Below, in pieces: positions 1 through 6,235 of a stretch of 8,442 nt of DNA. This DNA is from Micrococcales bacterium (GTDB taxonomy: Bacteria; Actinomycetota; Actinomycetes; Actinomycetales; Dermatophilaceae), in NCBI GenBank assembly GCA_003157445.1, contig PMJN01000296.1:1-8442 (forward strand), given 5' to 3'. The notes under the pieces are model-generated. The model was not told where the DNA came from and searched no databases. It saw only the letters and a program-made list of their open reading frames with translations. Position numbers and translations under genes: made by a program. How positions within the stretch are numbered: the first letter of the stretch is position 1; every line of letters starts with the position of its first letter.

Positions 1-72
1 AGCGCCCGCTGTCACATCGCCGCCGCGCGACGTGCCGAGCTCTACGCCCAGATCTCTGGCCAGACGACGTGA
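1..72 (+). CDS. C-terminal end of upstream gene, probably a peptide ABC transporter ATPase (partial)
   Basis: The frame is open from the window edge to a TGA at 70-72 and gives 23 residues ending in ARRAELYAQISGQTT. The fragment includes an RCHIA stretch, which resembles the last conserved cysteine segment (xCHxx) at the end of OppD/DppD-type ATPases. The next gene is the partner OppF/DppF-type ATPase, and the stop lies just before that gene's ribosome binding site, as expected for a dppD-dppF pair. The identity is inferred mainly from position and this short match; the catalytic part lies outside the window. Confidence 0.5.
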   Translation, partial: SARCHIAAARRAELYAQISGQTT

Positions 73-73
73 T

Positions 74-80
74 GGAGGAA
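74..80 (+). promoter_or_regulatory. Ribosome binding site deciding the OppF start
   Basis: GGAGGAA lies 3 bases before the ATG at 84. The in-frame GTG at 69 and ATG at 72 have no such site and would put the Shine-Dalgarno sequence inside the gene, so the ATG at 84 is preferred. The upstream stop at 70-72 is close enough for translational coupling. Confidence 0.7.
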
Positions 81-83
81 CCG

Positions 84-1145
84 ATGAGCGCAGTGACTGA
101 CACACCGATGGACCCCGCCGCCACACCCGTCGAGCAGCCCCCCGCGCGCGCCTACCCAGAGACAATTCTTCGTGTCACGGACCTGCGCAAGTACTTCACG
201 CAGAAGAAGCCGGGTATTATCCCGCGTGCTGACGCCCCGGTCAGGGCGGTTGACGGGATCAGCCTGGACATCGGCCGCAGTGAGACGGTCGGGCTGGTGG
301 GGGAGTCCGGCTGCGGAAAGTCAACAGCCGGACGTACCTTGCTGCGGCTGCTCGAGCCGACCAGCGGCAGCATCGAGTTCGAAGGCAAGGACGTGACCCA
401 CGTCAAAGGCGCAGAGCTCCGACGTCTTCGTCGTGAGATGCAGATGATCTTCCAGGACCCCTACGGCTCACTGAACCCTCGTCACACAGTCGGCAAGATC
501 GTGGCCGCGCCTTATGACATCCAGGGCATCAAGCCCGAGGGCGGCGTTCGCAAGGCTGTGCAGGATCTGATGGAGCGCGTGGGGCTAAACCCCGAGCACT
601 ACAACCGCTACCCGCACGAGTTCTCCGGTGGGCAGCGCCAACGGATCGGCGTCGCCCGCGCCATCGCCCTCAAACCGCAGCTGATTGTGTGTGACGAGCC
701 GGTTTCTGCTCTGGATGTCTCCATTCAGGCGCAGGTCATCAACCTCCTTGAGGATATTCAAGACGAGCAGAAGGTTGCTTACATCTTCGTTGCTCACGAC
801 CTTTCGGTCGTGCGCCATATCTCCGACCGTGTCATCGTGATGTACCTGGGCAAGATCATGGAGACCGCGGATCGGGACACGCTCTACACCAAGCCTCAGC
901 ATCCGTACACGCACGCCTTGCTCTCAGCAGTGCCCGTGCCAGATCCCCGCCGCGCTGCCACCCGTGAGCGCGTCCTGCTTCACGGCGAGCTTCCCAGCCC
1001 CCAGTTCCCGCCGTCGGGCTGCGTGTTCCGGACCCGCTGCCCCAAGGCTGAGGACTTGTGTGCTGCCGAGGTTCCGCAGCGTGTTGAAGTCGCGCCCGGG
1101 CACCAAGTTGCGTGTCACTTCCCGGAGGAGCGTACGCTCTTCTAG
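84..1145 (+). CDS. Oligopeptide/dipeptide ABC transporter ATP-binding protein (OppF/DppF family)
   Basis: This is a cytoplasmic ATPase subunit that powers import of peptides or similar solutes through a membrane permease pair. The 353-residue protein has every ABC motif intact: Walker [10 protein letters not shown] at 73-81, Q-loop Q124 in [11 protein letters not shown], signature SGGQRQR at 181-187, Walker B LIVCDEP at 200-206, D-loop SALD at 208-211 and switch histidine H238. The C-terminal oligopeptide-type extension (about 255-345) includes [12 protein letters not shown] and cysteines at 313, 319, 326 and 344, the set linked to an iron-sulfur cluster in some DppD/DppF-type ATPases. The 40-residue N-terminus before the ABC domain is Pro/Ala rich. 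It follows the end of a probable partner ATPase and is followed after 59 bases by a family 5 binding protein. Substrate specificity cannot be read from the sequence; peptides are the family default, but nickel, glutathione or sugars are possible. Confidence 0.93.
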   Translation: MSAVTDTPMDPAATPVEQPPARAYPETILRVTDLRKYFTQKKPGIIPRADAPVRAVDGISLDIGRSETVGLVGESGCGKSTAGRTLLRLLEPTSGSIEFEGKDVTHVKGAELRRLRREMQMIFQDPYGSLNPRHTVGKIVAAPYDIQGIKPEGGVRKAVQDLMERVGLNPEHYNRYPHEFSGGQRQRIGVARAIALKPQLIVCDEPVSALDVSIQAQVINLLEDIQDEQKVAYIFVAHDLSVVRHISDRVIVMYLGKIMETADRDTLYTKPQHPYTHALLSAVPVPDPRRAATRERVLLHGELPSPQFPPSGCVFRTRCPKAEDLCAAEVPQRVEVAPGHQVACHFPEERTLF

Positions 1146-1204
1146 CGTCGAGAGGGGTCGGCTACCAGCGTCATCGGCCGACAACTCAAAGGAGCTACCA
1201 CCAG

Positions 1205-2938
1205 ATGCGGGTTAGAAGAGGCAGCGTCGCTGCCGTTGTGGGCTTGGGCCTCATCTTGGTCTCAGCGTCGTGTTCGCCGGGGACTGGTGCTGGGGCGGAT
1301 CCCGGCTCCGCGGTCACGCCAAAGGCAGGGCGGACCCTGTACATCCTGAATCAAGGTCCGGTCGCCGCCTGGGACCCACAACGGCTTAATGTCGGAGCCG
1401 ATATGGCTTTTGCGGGACGGGTATTCCAGCGGACACTGACCGCGTGGGCACCGGCGACCAGTCAGGACACGTTGCCGGCTCTGGCTCCTGACCTAGCCAC
1501 GGACACCGGCAAGGTTACCGACGGGGGGAAGACCTGGAGCTTCACCCTGCGCAAGGATGCCACCTGGCAGGACGGCAAGCCCGTCACCTGCGCCGACGTG
1601 AAGTACGGCGTGTCACGCACCTTCGCGACCACCCAGATCACTGGTGGTCTGACCTACGCCATGGACTTCCTGGACGTGGCCTCCAACTCGGACGGCTCCA
1701 GCTCCTATGGCGGCCCATACACAAAGACCGGCCAGGCAGCATTTGACCAGGCGGTAACCTGCTCCGGCCAGAGCATAACGTTCAAGCTCTCAAGGGCAGT
1801 TCCCGACTTCAACCAAGTGGTGGCACTGCCGGCCTTTGCCCCGGTTCGTTCGGACAAGGATCGTGGTGCCCAGTCGGCAACCGACATCTTCTCGGATGGT
1901 CCCTACATGCTCAAGGGAGTATGGCAGCCAGCCAAGGGTGCGACGTTTGTGCGCAACCCGGCGTGGCGCGGCGCCAGTGACCCGATCCGTAAGGCGCATC
2001 CGGACACGCTGGTCTACCGGGAGGGGATCCCGGTCGAGACCGTCCTGGCCAGGATTATGACGAATGCGGGGTCGGACTCGTTTGCCGTGACAGCCGATTC
2101 CGCCCCCCAGGTGCTGCAGAACGACATCCTTACCAACCCCGCGATCACCGCCCGGTCGTCCAACCCTCGCGGGCCGTTCGTGGACTACCTGCTGCCCAAC
2201 TTCAGCCGGCCGCTGATGGCCAACGTCTCGGTCAGGCAGGCGCTGGCGATGGCTACGAACCGTTCGGCCTACGTCACCGCTCTGGGGGGACCCTCCGCCG
2301 CAGAAGCCACTTACGCGATGATCAACAAGTCCCTGCCTGCCTACCGCGGGTTCAACCCGCTGAAGGTCCCGCCGCGCGGTGATGTAGCCAATGCACACAA
2401 GCTTTTGGCGGGCTCCGGGCTCGCCTTGCCGGTCAAGATCACCGTGGCCTACAGAAAGGGCTCCCCGGCGGACAATGCCATGGCAGCGCTGCAACAGACA
2501 TGGCAGGCCGCTGGGTTCTCGGTCACCCTCGTGGGCATCCAGACGGACTATTTTACGAACATCGCCTCCCTTGCGAACAGCCACAACTACGACGTGATGT
2601 GGGCGGTGGGGTCCGCACAGTGGCCATCGGGCTCGAGTGTGATCCCGTCGCTGTTCGATTCTCGGGTGAACCTCAGCCCCACCTCGTCAGGTCAGGACTA
2701 CGGCCGGTTCTCCGACTCCGCGTTCAATGCCAAGATCGACGCCGCCGAGATGATCCCCGACGCATCCCTTCGCGAGAAGGCATGGGCAGACCTAGACCAG
2801 AGCCTGGCGACCAATGTGGCTGCCATCGCTTTGACCAACTCGAGGTCGGTGTTCGTGCACGGCGCCGGGGTGGCGAACTACATCGACAACCAGGCACTCT
2901 TCGGCACGGTCGACCTGGCGACGGTGTCCGTTCGGTGA
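1205..2938 (+). CDS. ABC transporter substrate-binding lipoprotein, solute-binding family 5 (LpqW-like context)
   Basis: This is a predicted membrane-anchored extracellular binding protein of 577 residues. The N-terminus MRVRRGS is basic, residues 8-20 are hydrophobic, and SASC at 20-23 fits a relaxed lipobox with C23 as the lipidated residue. The family 5 signature (SFTLRKDATWQDGKPVTCADVKYG) spans about 112-135, and the later SDGPYMLKG and VRQALAMATNR segments are typical of the fold. The mature protein has C129 and C186, a possible disulfide. The ATG at 1205 is chosen because an AAAGGAG site lies at 1188-1194 and the signal peptide starts there. Its stop overlaps the mshB start (GTGA). It follows an ABC ATPase, so peptide binding is the simplest reading. 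As I recall, Mycobacterium has lpqW, a member of this fold acting in cell-envelope lipoglycan control, a few genes before mshB, so a non-transport role is an alternative. Confidence 0.88.
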   Translation: MRVRRGSVAAVVGLGLILVSASCSPGTGAGADPGSAVTPKAGRTLYILNQGPVAAWDPQRLNVGADMAFAGRVFQRTLTAWAPATSQDTLPALAPDLATDTGKVTDGGKTWSFTLRKDATWQDGKPVTCADVKYGVSRTFATTQITGGLTYAMDFLDVASNSDGSSSYGGPYTKTGQAAFDQAVTCSGQSITFKLSRAVPDFNQVVALPAFAPVRSDKDRGAQSATDIFSDGPYMLKGVWQPAKGATFVRNPAWRGASDPIRKAHPDTLVYREGIPVETVLARIMTNAGSDSFAVTADSAPQVLQNDILTNPAITARSSNPRGPFVDYLLPNFSRPLMANVSVRQALAMATNRSAYVTALGGPSAAEATYAMINKSLPAYRGFNPLKVPPRGDVANAHKLLAGSGLALPVKITVAYRKGSPADNAMAALQQTWQAAGFSVTLVGIQTDYFTNIASLANSHNYDVMWAVGSAQWPSGSSVIPSLFDSRVNLSPTSSGQDYGRFSDSAFNAKIDAAEMIPDASLREKAWADLDQSLATNVAAIALTNSRSVFVHGAGVANYIDNQALFGTVDLATVSVR

Positions 2939-3891
2939 GTGAGGACCTGCGCTCCGATGAGGCCAACAGGCGTGCCAGGCTGCTTTTCATTCACGCACAC
3001 CCTGATGACGAGACTCTCAGCACGGGGCTGACCATGGCCTACTACGCCCGCCAGCATGACGTACACCTTCTGACCTGCACCCTGGGAGAGGAGGGGGAGG
3101 TGATCCCGGTGCCGCTGGCCCATCTGGGCGCAGACCGCGATGACACCCTGGGCCCGTGGCGGAGGGAAGAGCTCCGCTCAGCCATGTCGGTGCTGGGGGT
3201 CAGGCACTGCGTGCTGGGGGAGGATCCGGCGCGAGGTGTGGCCTCGCGGTATCGCGACTCGGGTATGGCCGCCGACCCCGGTGCCGAGAAACCGGAATCC
3301 TTCGTCCGGGCCGACCCCGTCGAGGCCGCAGCCATGGTGGCCGCTCATATCCGAGCAGTGCGCCCCGACGTCGTGGTGACCTACGACGCACATGGTGGCT
3401 ACTCACATCCGGACCATATCCAGACTCACCGGCTCACCATGTCCGCTCTGTCGACACTGGCCGCTGAGGCCGGCGCCGGCGGGGTGGCAGTACCGGCCGC
3501 GTTCTGTATCCTCACACCGGCCAGCTGGGCTTGCCAGGACCGCGAGTGGCTGTATGACAGTGTGATCTCCGACAGATCGAACTGTGTTGTCCCGCAACTG
3601 GATGAGCCTTATCCACCCTCAGTGGTGGCGGATGAGACTGTCACTCATGTGGTGGAGGAGCCGAGGTTGGTTGAGATGCAGAGTCAAGCGCTGGCCCAGC
3701 ACGCGACCCAGGTCACCGTCTATGACGGCTACTACGCGTTGTCCAACCACATCGCTGCCCGACTGGGCGGTCGTGAGGGTTTCGCGCAGTTCGACCCCGT
3801 CGCGGGCCATCTTGTGCCGGCCGCCCCCGGCGCGTCGCCGGTCAAGGGTCTGTTGAATGGCTGGCTGCCACGAACGCAGGGTCGCGGATGA
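2935..3891 (+). CDS. mshB: N-acetyl-1-D-myo-inositol-2-amino-2-deoxy-alpha-D-glucopyranoside deacetylase (mycothiol biosynthesis)
   Basis: This is a zinc-dependent cytoplasmic deacetylase that removes acetate from GlcNAc-inositol to give GlcN-inositol, the substrate MshC joins to cysteine in mycothiol synthesis. The 318-residue protein (Mycobacterium MshB is about 300) has the PIG-L/LmbE zinc motif AHPDDE at 21-26, with H22 and D25 as ligands and D24 as probable general base. The second motif GGYSHPDH at 154-161 supplies ligand H161 and the probable catalytic H158, with Y156 matching the mobile active-site tyrosine. The YDxxGGYxHPDHIQTH block is specific to the MshB/Mca branch. The GTG start at 2935 gives a GTGA overlap with the preceding stop; no strong ribosome site is visible, so coupling is likely. 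The related amidase Mca is an alternative, but the length and the linked genes favour MshB. Confidence 0.9.
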   Translation: MSEDLRSDEANRRARLLFIHAHPDDETLSTGLTMAYYARQHDVHLLTCTLGEEGEVIPVPLAHLGADRDDTLGPWRREELRSAMSVLGVRHCVLGEDPARGVASRYRDSGMAADPGAEKPESFVRADPVEAAAMVAAHIRAVRPDVVVTYDAHGGYSHPDHIQTHRLTMSALSTLAAEAGAGGVAVPAAFCILTPASWACQDREWLYDSVISDRSNCVVPQLDEPYPPSVVADETVTHVVEEPRLVEMQSQALAQHATQVTVYDGYYALSNHIAARLGGREGFAQFDPVAGHLVPAAPGASPVKGLLNGWLPRTQGRG

Positions 3892-4409
3892 GCCAGGGCA
3901 CACCCGGCGGGCAGGACACAGATCTCCCTGACGTCGACACCTTCCGGCGGGCAATGGGTCGCTTTGTGACGGGTGTCACCATGCTGACCACCCGGACCCG
4001 TGACATAGACCATGGCATGACCGCGAGCGCGCTGACCTCCGTTTCGCTGGAGCCTTTGTTGCTGCTGGCCTGTATCGAACGTGAGGGGCGCTTCCACGAC
4101 GCTGTGCTTGAGGCAGGGGTCTGGGGCGTCAGCGTGTTGTCCGGCCGCGACAGGCCCGGTGCTGAGTGGCTCGCCACACGAGGGCGCCCACTGCATGGCC
4201 AGCTCGATCGCCTTGCGCACCATCATGGTCGCGCGACCGGGGTGGCCCTGTTGAACGAGGCGCTGTCGACGTTCGAGTGCCGCACCACCGCTGTGCACCC
4301 GGCCGGCGACCACAGCATCGTGGTCGGCGAGGTGGTCGCGGTTACCAGCGCACCGCATTCAGGGCCGGCTCTGGTGTACTACCGCGGACGCTACGAGACC
4401 TTGTCTTGA
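3888..4409 (+). CDS. Flavin reductase family protein (FMN-binding split barrel)
   Basis: This is a predicted soluble NAD(P)H:flavin oxidoreductase or flavin-binding protein of 173 residues, a usual length for the family. Visible family segments are FRRAMGRFVTGVTMLTT at 19-35, the flavin phosphate-binding GMTASALTSVSLEP at 43-56, DHSIVVGEVV at 141-150 and the closing ALVYYRGRY at 161-169. Such proteins often supply reduced flavin to a two-component monooxygenase, but no monooxygenase is present here, so its partner is unknown. The ATG at 3888 overlaps the mshB stop (ATGA), which points to co-translation with mshB. The TGA stop at 4407-4409 lies inside a TTGACATCC motif that looks like the end of an IS200/IS605-type element. 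The original C-terminus may therefore have been trimmed or altered by a few residues, although the conserved fold appears complete. Confidence 0.87.
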   Translation: MSQGTPGGQDTDLPDVDTFRRAMGRFVTGVTMLTTRTRDIDHGMTASALTSVSLEPLLLLACIEREGRFHDAVLEAGVWGVSVLSGRDRPGAEWLATRGRPLHGQLDRLAHHHGRATGVALLNEALSTFECRTTAVHPAGDHSIVVGEVVAVTSAPHSGPALVYYRGRYETLS

Positions 4410-4415
4410 CATCCT

Positions 4416-4435
4416 CCCGGCCATGAATGACCAGG
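4416..4435 (-). repeat. Terminal hairpin of the IS200/IS605-like right end
   Basis: CCCGGCCAT (4416-4424) and ATGACCAGG (4427-4435) are separated by 2 bases. Read as - strand RNA, all nine positions pair: seven Watson-Crick and two G-U. Retention of pairing through wobble changes suggests a structure kept at the RNA or single-strand DNA level. Confidence 0.65.
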
Positions 4436-4597
4436 ATTCCAACCGCTCACCCGCAGGTAACGTGAACAGGTTCGCGCTTCACAGACAGGGCCAAGACTCC
4501 CAAATCGCCGCGAGCTGGCACGCCATAGCCCTGCCGCGGTTCACTGCTGGTACTGCCAAACAGCGTCGGACTTGGTTATCGCCCAACAGGATTGAAC

Positions 4598-4629
4598 GGA
4601 CAGCCTTCCACCGAGGCGGAAGGCTGTCC
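4598..4629. repeat. Perfect 12-bp inverted repeat with 8-base loop
   Basis: GGACAGCCTTCC (4598-4609) and GGAAGGCTGTCC (4618-4629) are exact reverse complements around the loop ACCGAGGC. It sits between two convergent genes, so a bidirectional factor-independent terminator without a T-tract, common in high-GC actinobacteria, is one reading. The other is the left-end hairpin of the adjacent IS605-like element. There is no run of T on either side. Confidence 0.6.
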
Positions 4630-4775
4630 TCCCGACCCTCAACGACCGGTTTCCACCGCAGGAGTCCGATGACGGCGCGCGAACATCAGGGGTGCTAGGT
4701 CAAGACCGTGTGTCTTGGCGCTCCTGAGACCAACGATGGACACCTTGAGGTGCCATTGCGCGGCGCCCTGGTGGT
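4630..4775. other. Intergenic stretch without a recognised gene
   Basis: Nothing here looks coding. A small inverted repeat, CAAGAC/GTCTTG (4701-4706 and 4712-4717, 5-base loop), lies about 60 bases past the stop of the - strand acetyltransferase and could weakly aid termination. A short palindrome CACCTTGAGGTG lies at 4741-4752. I assign no function to either. Confidence 0.4.
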
Positions 4776-5762
4776 TCAGCTGCCGACGTAGCAGTACTCG
4801 TGATGGGTGCTGAACCCGAGCCGTTCGTATAGGCCCCGGGCAGGCAAGCTGTCCTTGAGCACCTGCAGGTACATGGACCGTATGCCACGTGAACGCGACG
4901 CGTCGCCAAGGGCGCCCATGAGCTGCAATGCGACACCGGTGCGACGATGCTCGGGTGTCACATGCAGTGCGAAAACTCCGGCCCAGCCCTGCGCGAAGGC
5001 GACTCGCGCCACGCCGACGACAGCGCCGCCGACCTCCAGTGAGGCGAACAGCTGATCTGGGGATCCACACATCACGGCCCGGGCCGTGGAACGGGTGACG
5101 TCGGTGCTGCTTGCACTACCTGCGGCCCAGGCGTCCCACCACTGAGGCGAAGGGGCTGACTCGAGTTGTACCCTTGCCTCTGAGGGGTGGGGGATCTCCG
5201 GCGCCAGCGCCCCGGTGGCGGCGGTCAGTACCGCGGTGGCGCCGAACGGCTCGTAGGCGCGCGCCAGCAGTTCGGCGCCGAGCGGGTCTTCAACGACGGC
5301 GAAGCCTTCCGGGCCAAAGAGGGCGAACAGGGGAGGCAGCTCCCGCTGGTCGTGCCAGCTCTCGCAGTGGTCGATCGCCTCAGAAAGCGACATACCTGGA
5401 TCACCAAGCGGCAGAACCGAATTGGCTCTTCTGGTGAACCTGGCTCCGGCCCGAAGGAGCCAGTCGCCCAGCCATGCGCGTTCCAGCGGTGGCCAGCCTT
5501 CGACCATGACCGACTCCAGGTCGTGCATCGAGATGGCCAGATGTGGCGCGCCCCGACGCACGGGCCTGGGCGGAACCTCCTTGGCTGCCACGACCGCGGC
5601 CCGGTCGATCCTCTCCAGACCCCGTCGGGTCTGGACCGAGACGGTGTCGGCGTCTATGGCCACAATCTCGCCCAAAGCGTCCGTAACGCCGTGCTCGATC
5701 CGGTGGCGGACCACCGCACGCATTCCGGGCTGGAGTTCTTCGAGCGGGTCTTGGTCGGTCAT
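4776..5762 (-). CDS. GNAT family N-acetyltransferase with N-terminal SH3-like domain (Rv0428c-like)
   Basis: This is a predicted cytoplasmic acetyl-CoA-dependent N-acetyltransferase of 328 residues. Residues about 10-65 (GMRAVVRHRI...GEIVAIDADTVSVQTRRGLERI) form a small beta-rich SH3-like domain of the type named after Mycobacterium Rv0428c. A middle region (about 75-195) has the conserved stretch MVEGWPPLERAWLGDWLLRA. The C-terminal GNAT domain (about 200-326) has the strand VFALHVTPEHRRTGVALQLM with the acetyl-CoA loop RRTGVA at 273-278, then YLQVLKDSLPARGLYERLGF at 298-317, the usual last helix-strand of the fold. The ATG at 5762 has a GGAAG site 12 bases upstream on its strand. It is convergent with the flavin reductase and divergent from the ferredoxin. 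The substrate is unknown; a histone-like acetyltransferase role has been proposed for the family, but nothing here confirms it. Confidence 0.85.
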   Translation of the reverse strand: MTDQDPLEELQPGMRAVVRHRIEHGVTDALGEIVAIDADTVSVQTRRGLERIDRAAVVAAKEVPPRPVRRGAPHLAISMHDLESVMVEGWPPLERAWLGDWLLRAGARFTRRANSVLPLGDPGMSLSEAIDHCESWHDQRELPPLFALFGPEGFAVVEDPLGAELLARAYEPFGATAVLTAATGALAPEIPHPSEARVQLESAPSPQWWDAWAAGSASSTDVTRSTARAVMCGSPDQLFASLEVGGAVVGVARVAFAQGWAGVFALHVTPEHRRTGVALQLMGALGDASRSRGIRSMYLQVLKDSLPARGLYERLGFSTHHEYCYVGS

Positions 5763-5881
5763 GGCGGTGCGTCACTTCCTTCGATGGCATTTCTATGGTT
5801 GACCGGCCCCGGGTACCGCCCCGTCCGGGGACTGCGCATACTAGGGGTTGTCTGCAGTTGACCTTCAGGAGGACCTTCACT
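5763..5881. promoter_or_regulatory. Divergent intergenic region with presumed promoters for the acetyltransferase and ferredoxin genes
   Basis: These 119 bases separate two divergent starts, so promoters for both are expected here. For the + direction, CATACT at 5837-5842 is a fair -10 candidate, but no good -35 sits 16-18 bases before it. TTGACC occurs at 5799-5804 and 5858-5863, neither suitably spaced. An inverted repeat CCCCGG/CCGGGG (5807-5812, 5825-5830) could be an operator. These assignments are weak. Confidence 0.35.
5867..5872 (+). promoter_or_regulatory. Ribosome binding site of the ferredoxin gene
   Basis: AGGAGG lies 9 bases before the ATG at 5882. It is a full consensus match and rules out earlier in-frame codons as starts. 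It is the strongest ribosome site in the window apart from that of citrate synthase, in line with high expression of a small electron carrier. Confidence 0.8.
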
Positions 5882-6208
5882 ATGACCTATGTCATCGCTC
5901 TACCTTGCGTCGACGTCAAGGACAAGGCATGTATCGAAGAATGCCCCGTCGACTGTATCTATGAGGGTGAGCGCACGCTGTACATTCACCCCGACGAGTG
6001 CGTCGACTGTGGCGCCTGCGAACCGGTCTGCCCGGTCGAGGCCATCTTCTACGAAGACGACACCCCCGAGCAGTGGAAGGACTTCTACAAGGCCAACGTC
6101 GAGTTCTTCGACGACCTGGGAAGCCCCGGCGGCGCCGCCAAGCTCGGCAAGATCCCCAAGGATCACCCGCTGGTCGCTGCCCTGCCGCCGCAGAAGCACG
6201 ACGAGTAG
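5882..6208 (+). CDS. fdxA: Seven-iron ferredoxin, [3Fe-4S][4Fe-4S] type
   Basis: This is a small acidic soluble electron carrier of 108 residues. The cysteines fall at 9, 17, 21, 25, 40, 43, 46 and 50. By comparison with Azotobacter ferredoxin I, C9, C17 and C50 should hold the [3Fe-4S] cluster and C21, C40, C43 and C46 the [4Fe-4S] cluster, with C25 free. The CxxCxxCxxxCP block at 40-51 and the ECPVDCIYEG segment are typical of the FdxA/FdxC group of Actinobacteria, which can donate electrons to cytochromes P450 and other oxidoreductases. The C-terminal tail (about 60-108), with EQWKDFYKANVEFFDDLGSPGGA, is the usual extension. The aminotransferase gene follows after 27 bases and is probably co-transcribed; the pair is also adjacent in Mycobacterium and Corynebacterium, where the gene is called fdxC. 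Confidence 0.95.
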   Translation: MTYVIALPCVDVKDKACIEECPVDCIYEGERTLYIHPDECVDCGACEPVCPVEAIFYEDDTPEQWKDFYKANVEFFDDLGSPGGAAKLGKIPKDHPLVAALPPQKHDE

Positions 6209-6235
6209 GTTTGAAGGTCAACACGACTAAGGGCG

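Larger units (their letters stand above)
4406..4629 (-). mobile_element. IS200/IS605-family remnant or non-autonomous element (tnpB lost), possible omega-RNA
   Basis: The motif TTGACATCCTCCCGGCC starting at 4406, followed by an imperfect hairpin and GGATTCC at 4434-4440, matches the terminal structure I recognise from right ends of many IS200/IS605 tnpB elements, read here on the - strand. In complete elements this end follows tnpB and forms the 3' part of the omega-RNA that guides TnpB. No TnpB domain, RuvC motif or zinc-finger coding is present in any frame of 4410-4775, so only the end survives, or this is a non-autonomous derivative. The far boundary is set provisionally at a 12-bp palindrome (4598-4629) that could be the left-end hairpin. 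The right-end call is fairly strong; extent and RNA function are inference. Confidence 0.55.

Noticed and set aside
1790..2584. - strand open frame (264 codons) opposite the binding lipoprotein
   Set aside because: It is antisense to a well-supported gene, has an Arg/Gly/His-rich composition and shows no domain motif.
2500..2934. Upstream extension of the mshB frame into the lipoprotein gene
   Set aside because: The frame is open, but the extra 145 residues are Arg-rich out-of-frame translation of the lipoprotein; the GTG at 2935 gives the normal MshB length.
3732..4358. - strand open frame (208 codons) opposite mshB and the flavin reductase
   Set aside because: It spans the overlap of two real genes in antisense and shows no family features.
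4423..4698. Open frame of 91 codons on the + strand in the gap after the flavin reductase
   Set aside because: It starts inside the insertion-end hairpin, runs through the 12-bp palindrome, has no ribosome site, and its translation has no recognisable pattern.
4402..4717. Direct repeat TGTCTTG at 4402-4408 and 4711-4717 flanking the insertion-like segment
   Set aside because: At seven bases it could be chance, and IS200/IS605 elements do not make target duplications, so it is not taken as a boundary.
4639..4775. Possible tnpB C-terminal relic on the - strand beyond the acetyltransferase stop (frame ending ...RHRTPAVETGR)
   Set aside because: No zinc-finger cysteines or RuvC residues are visible; the resemblance to a TnpB tail is too vague to call.
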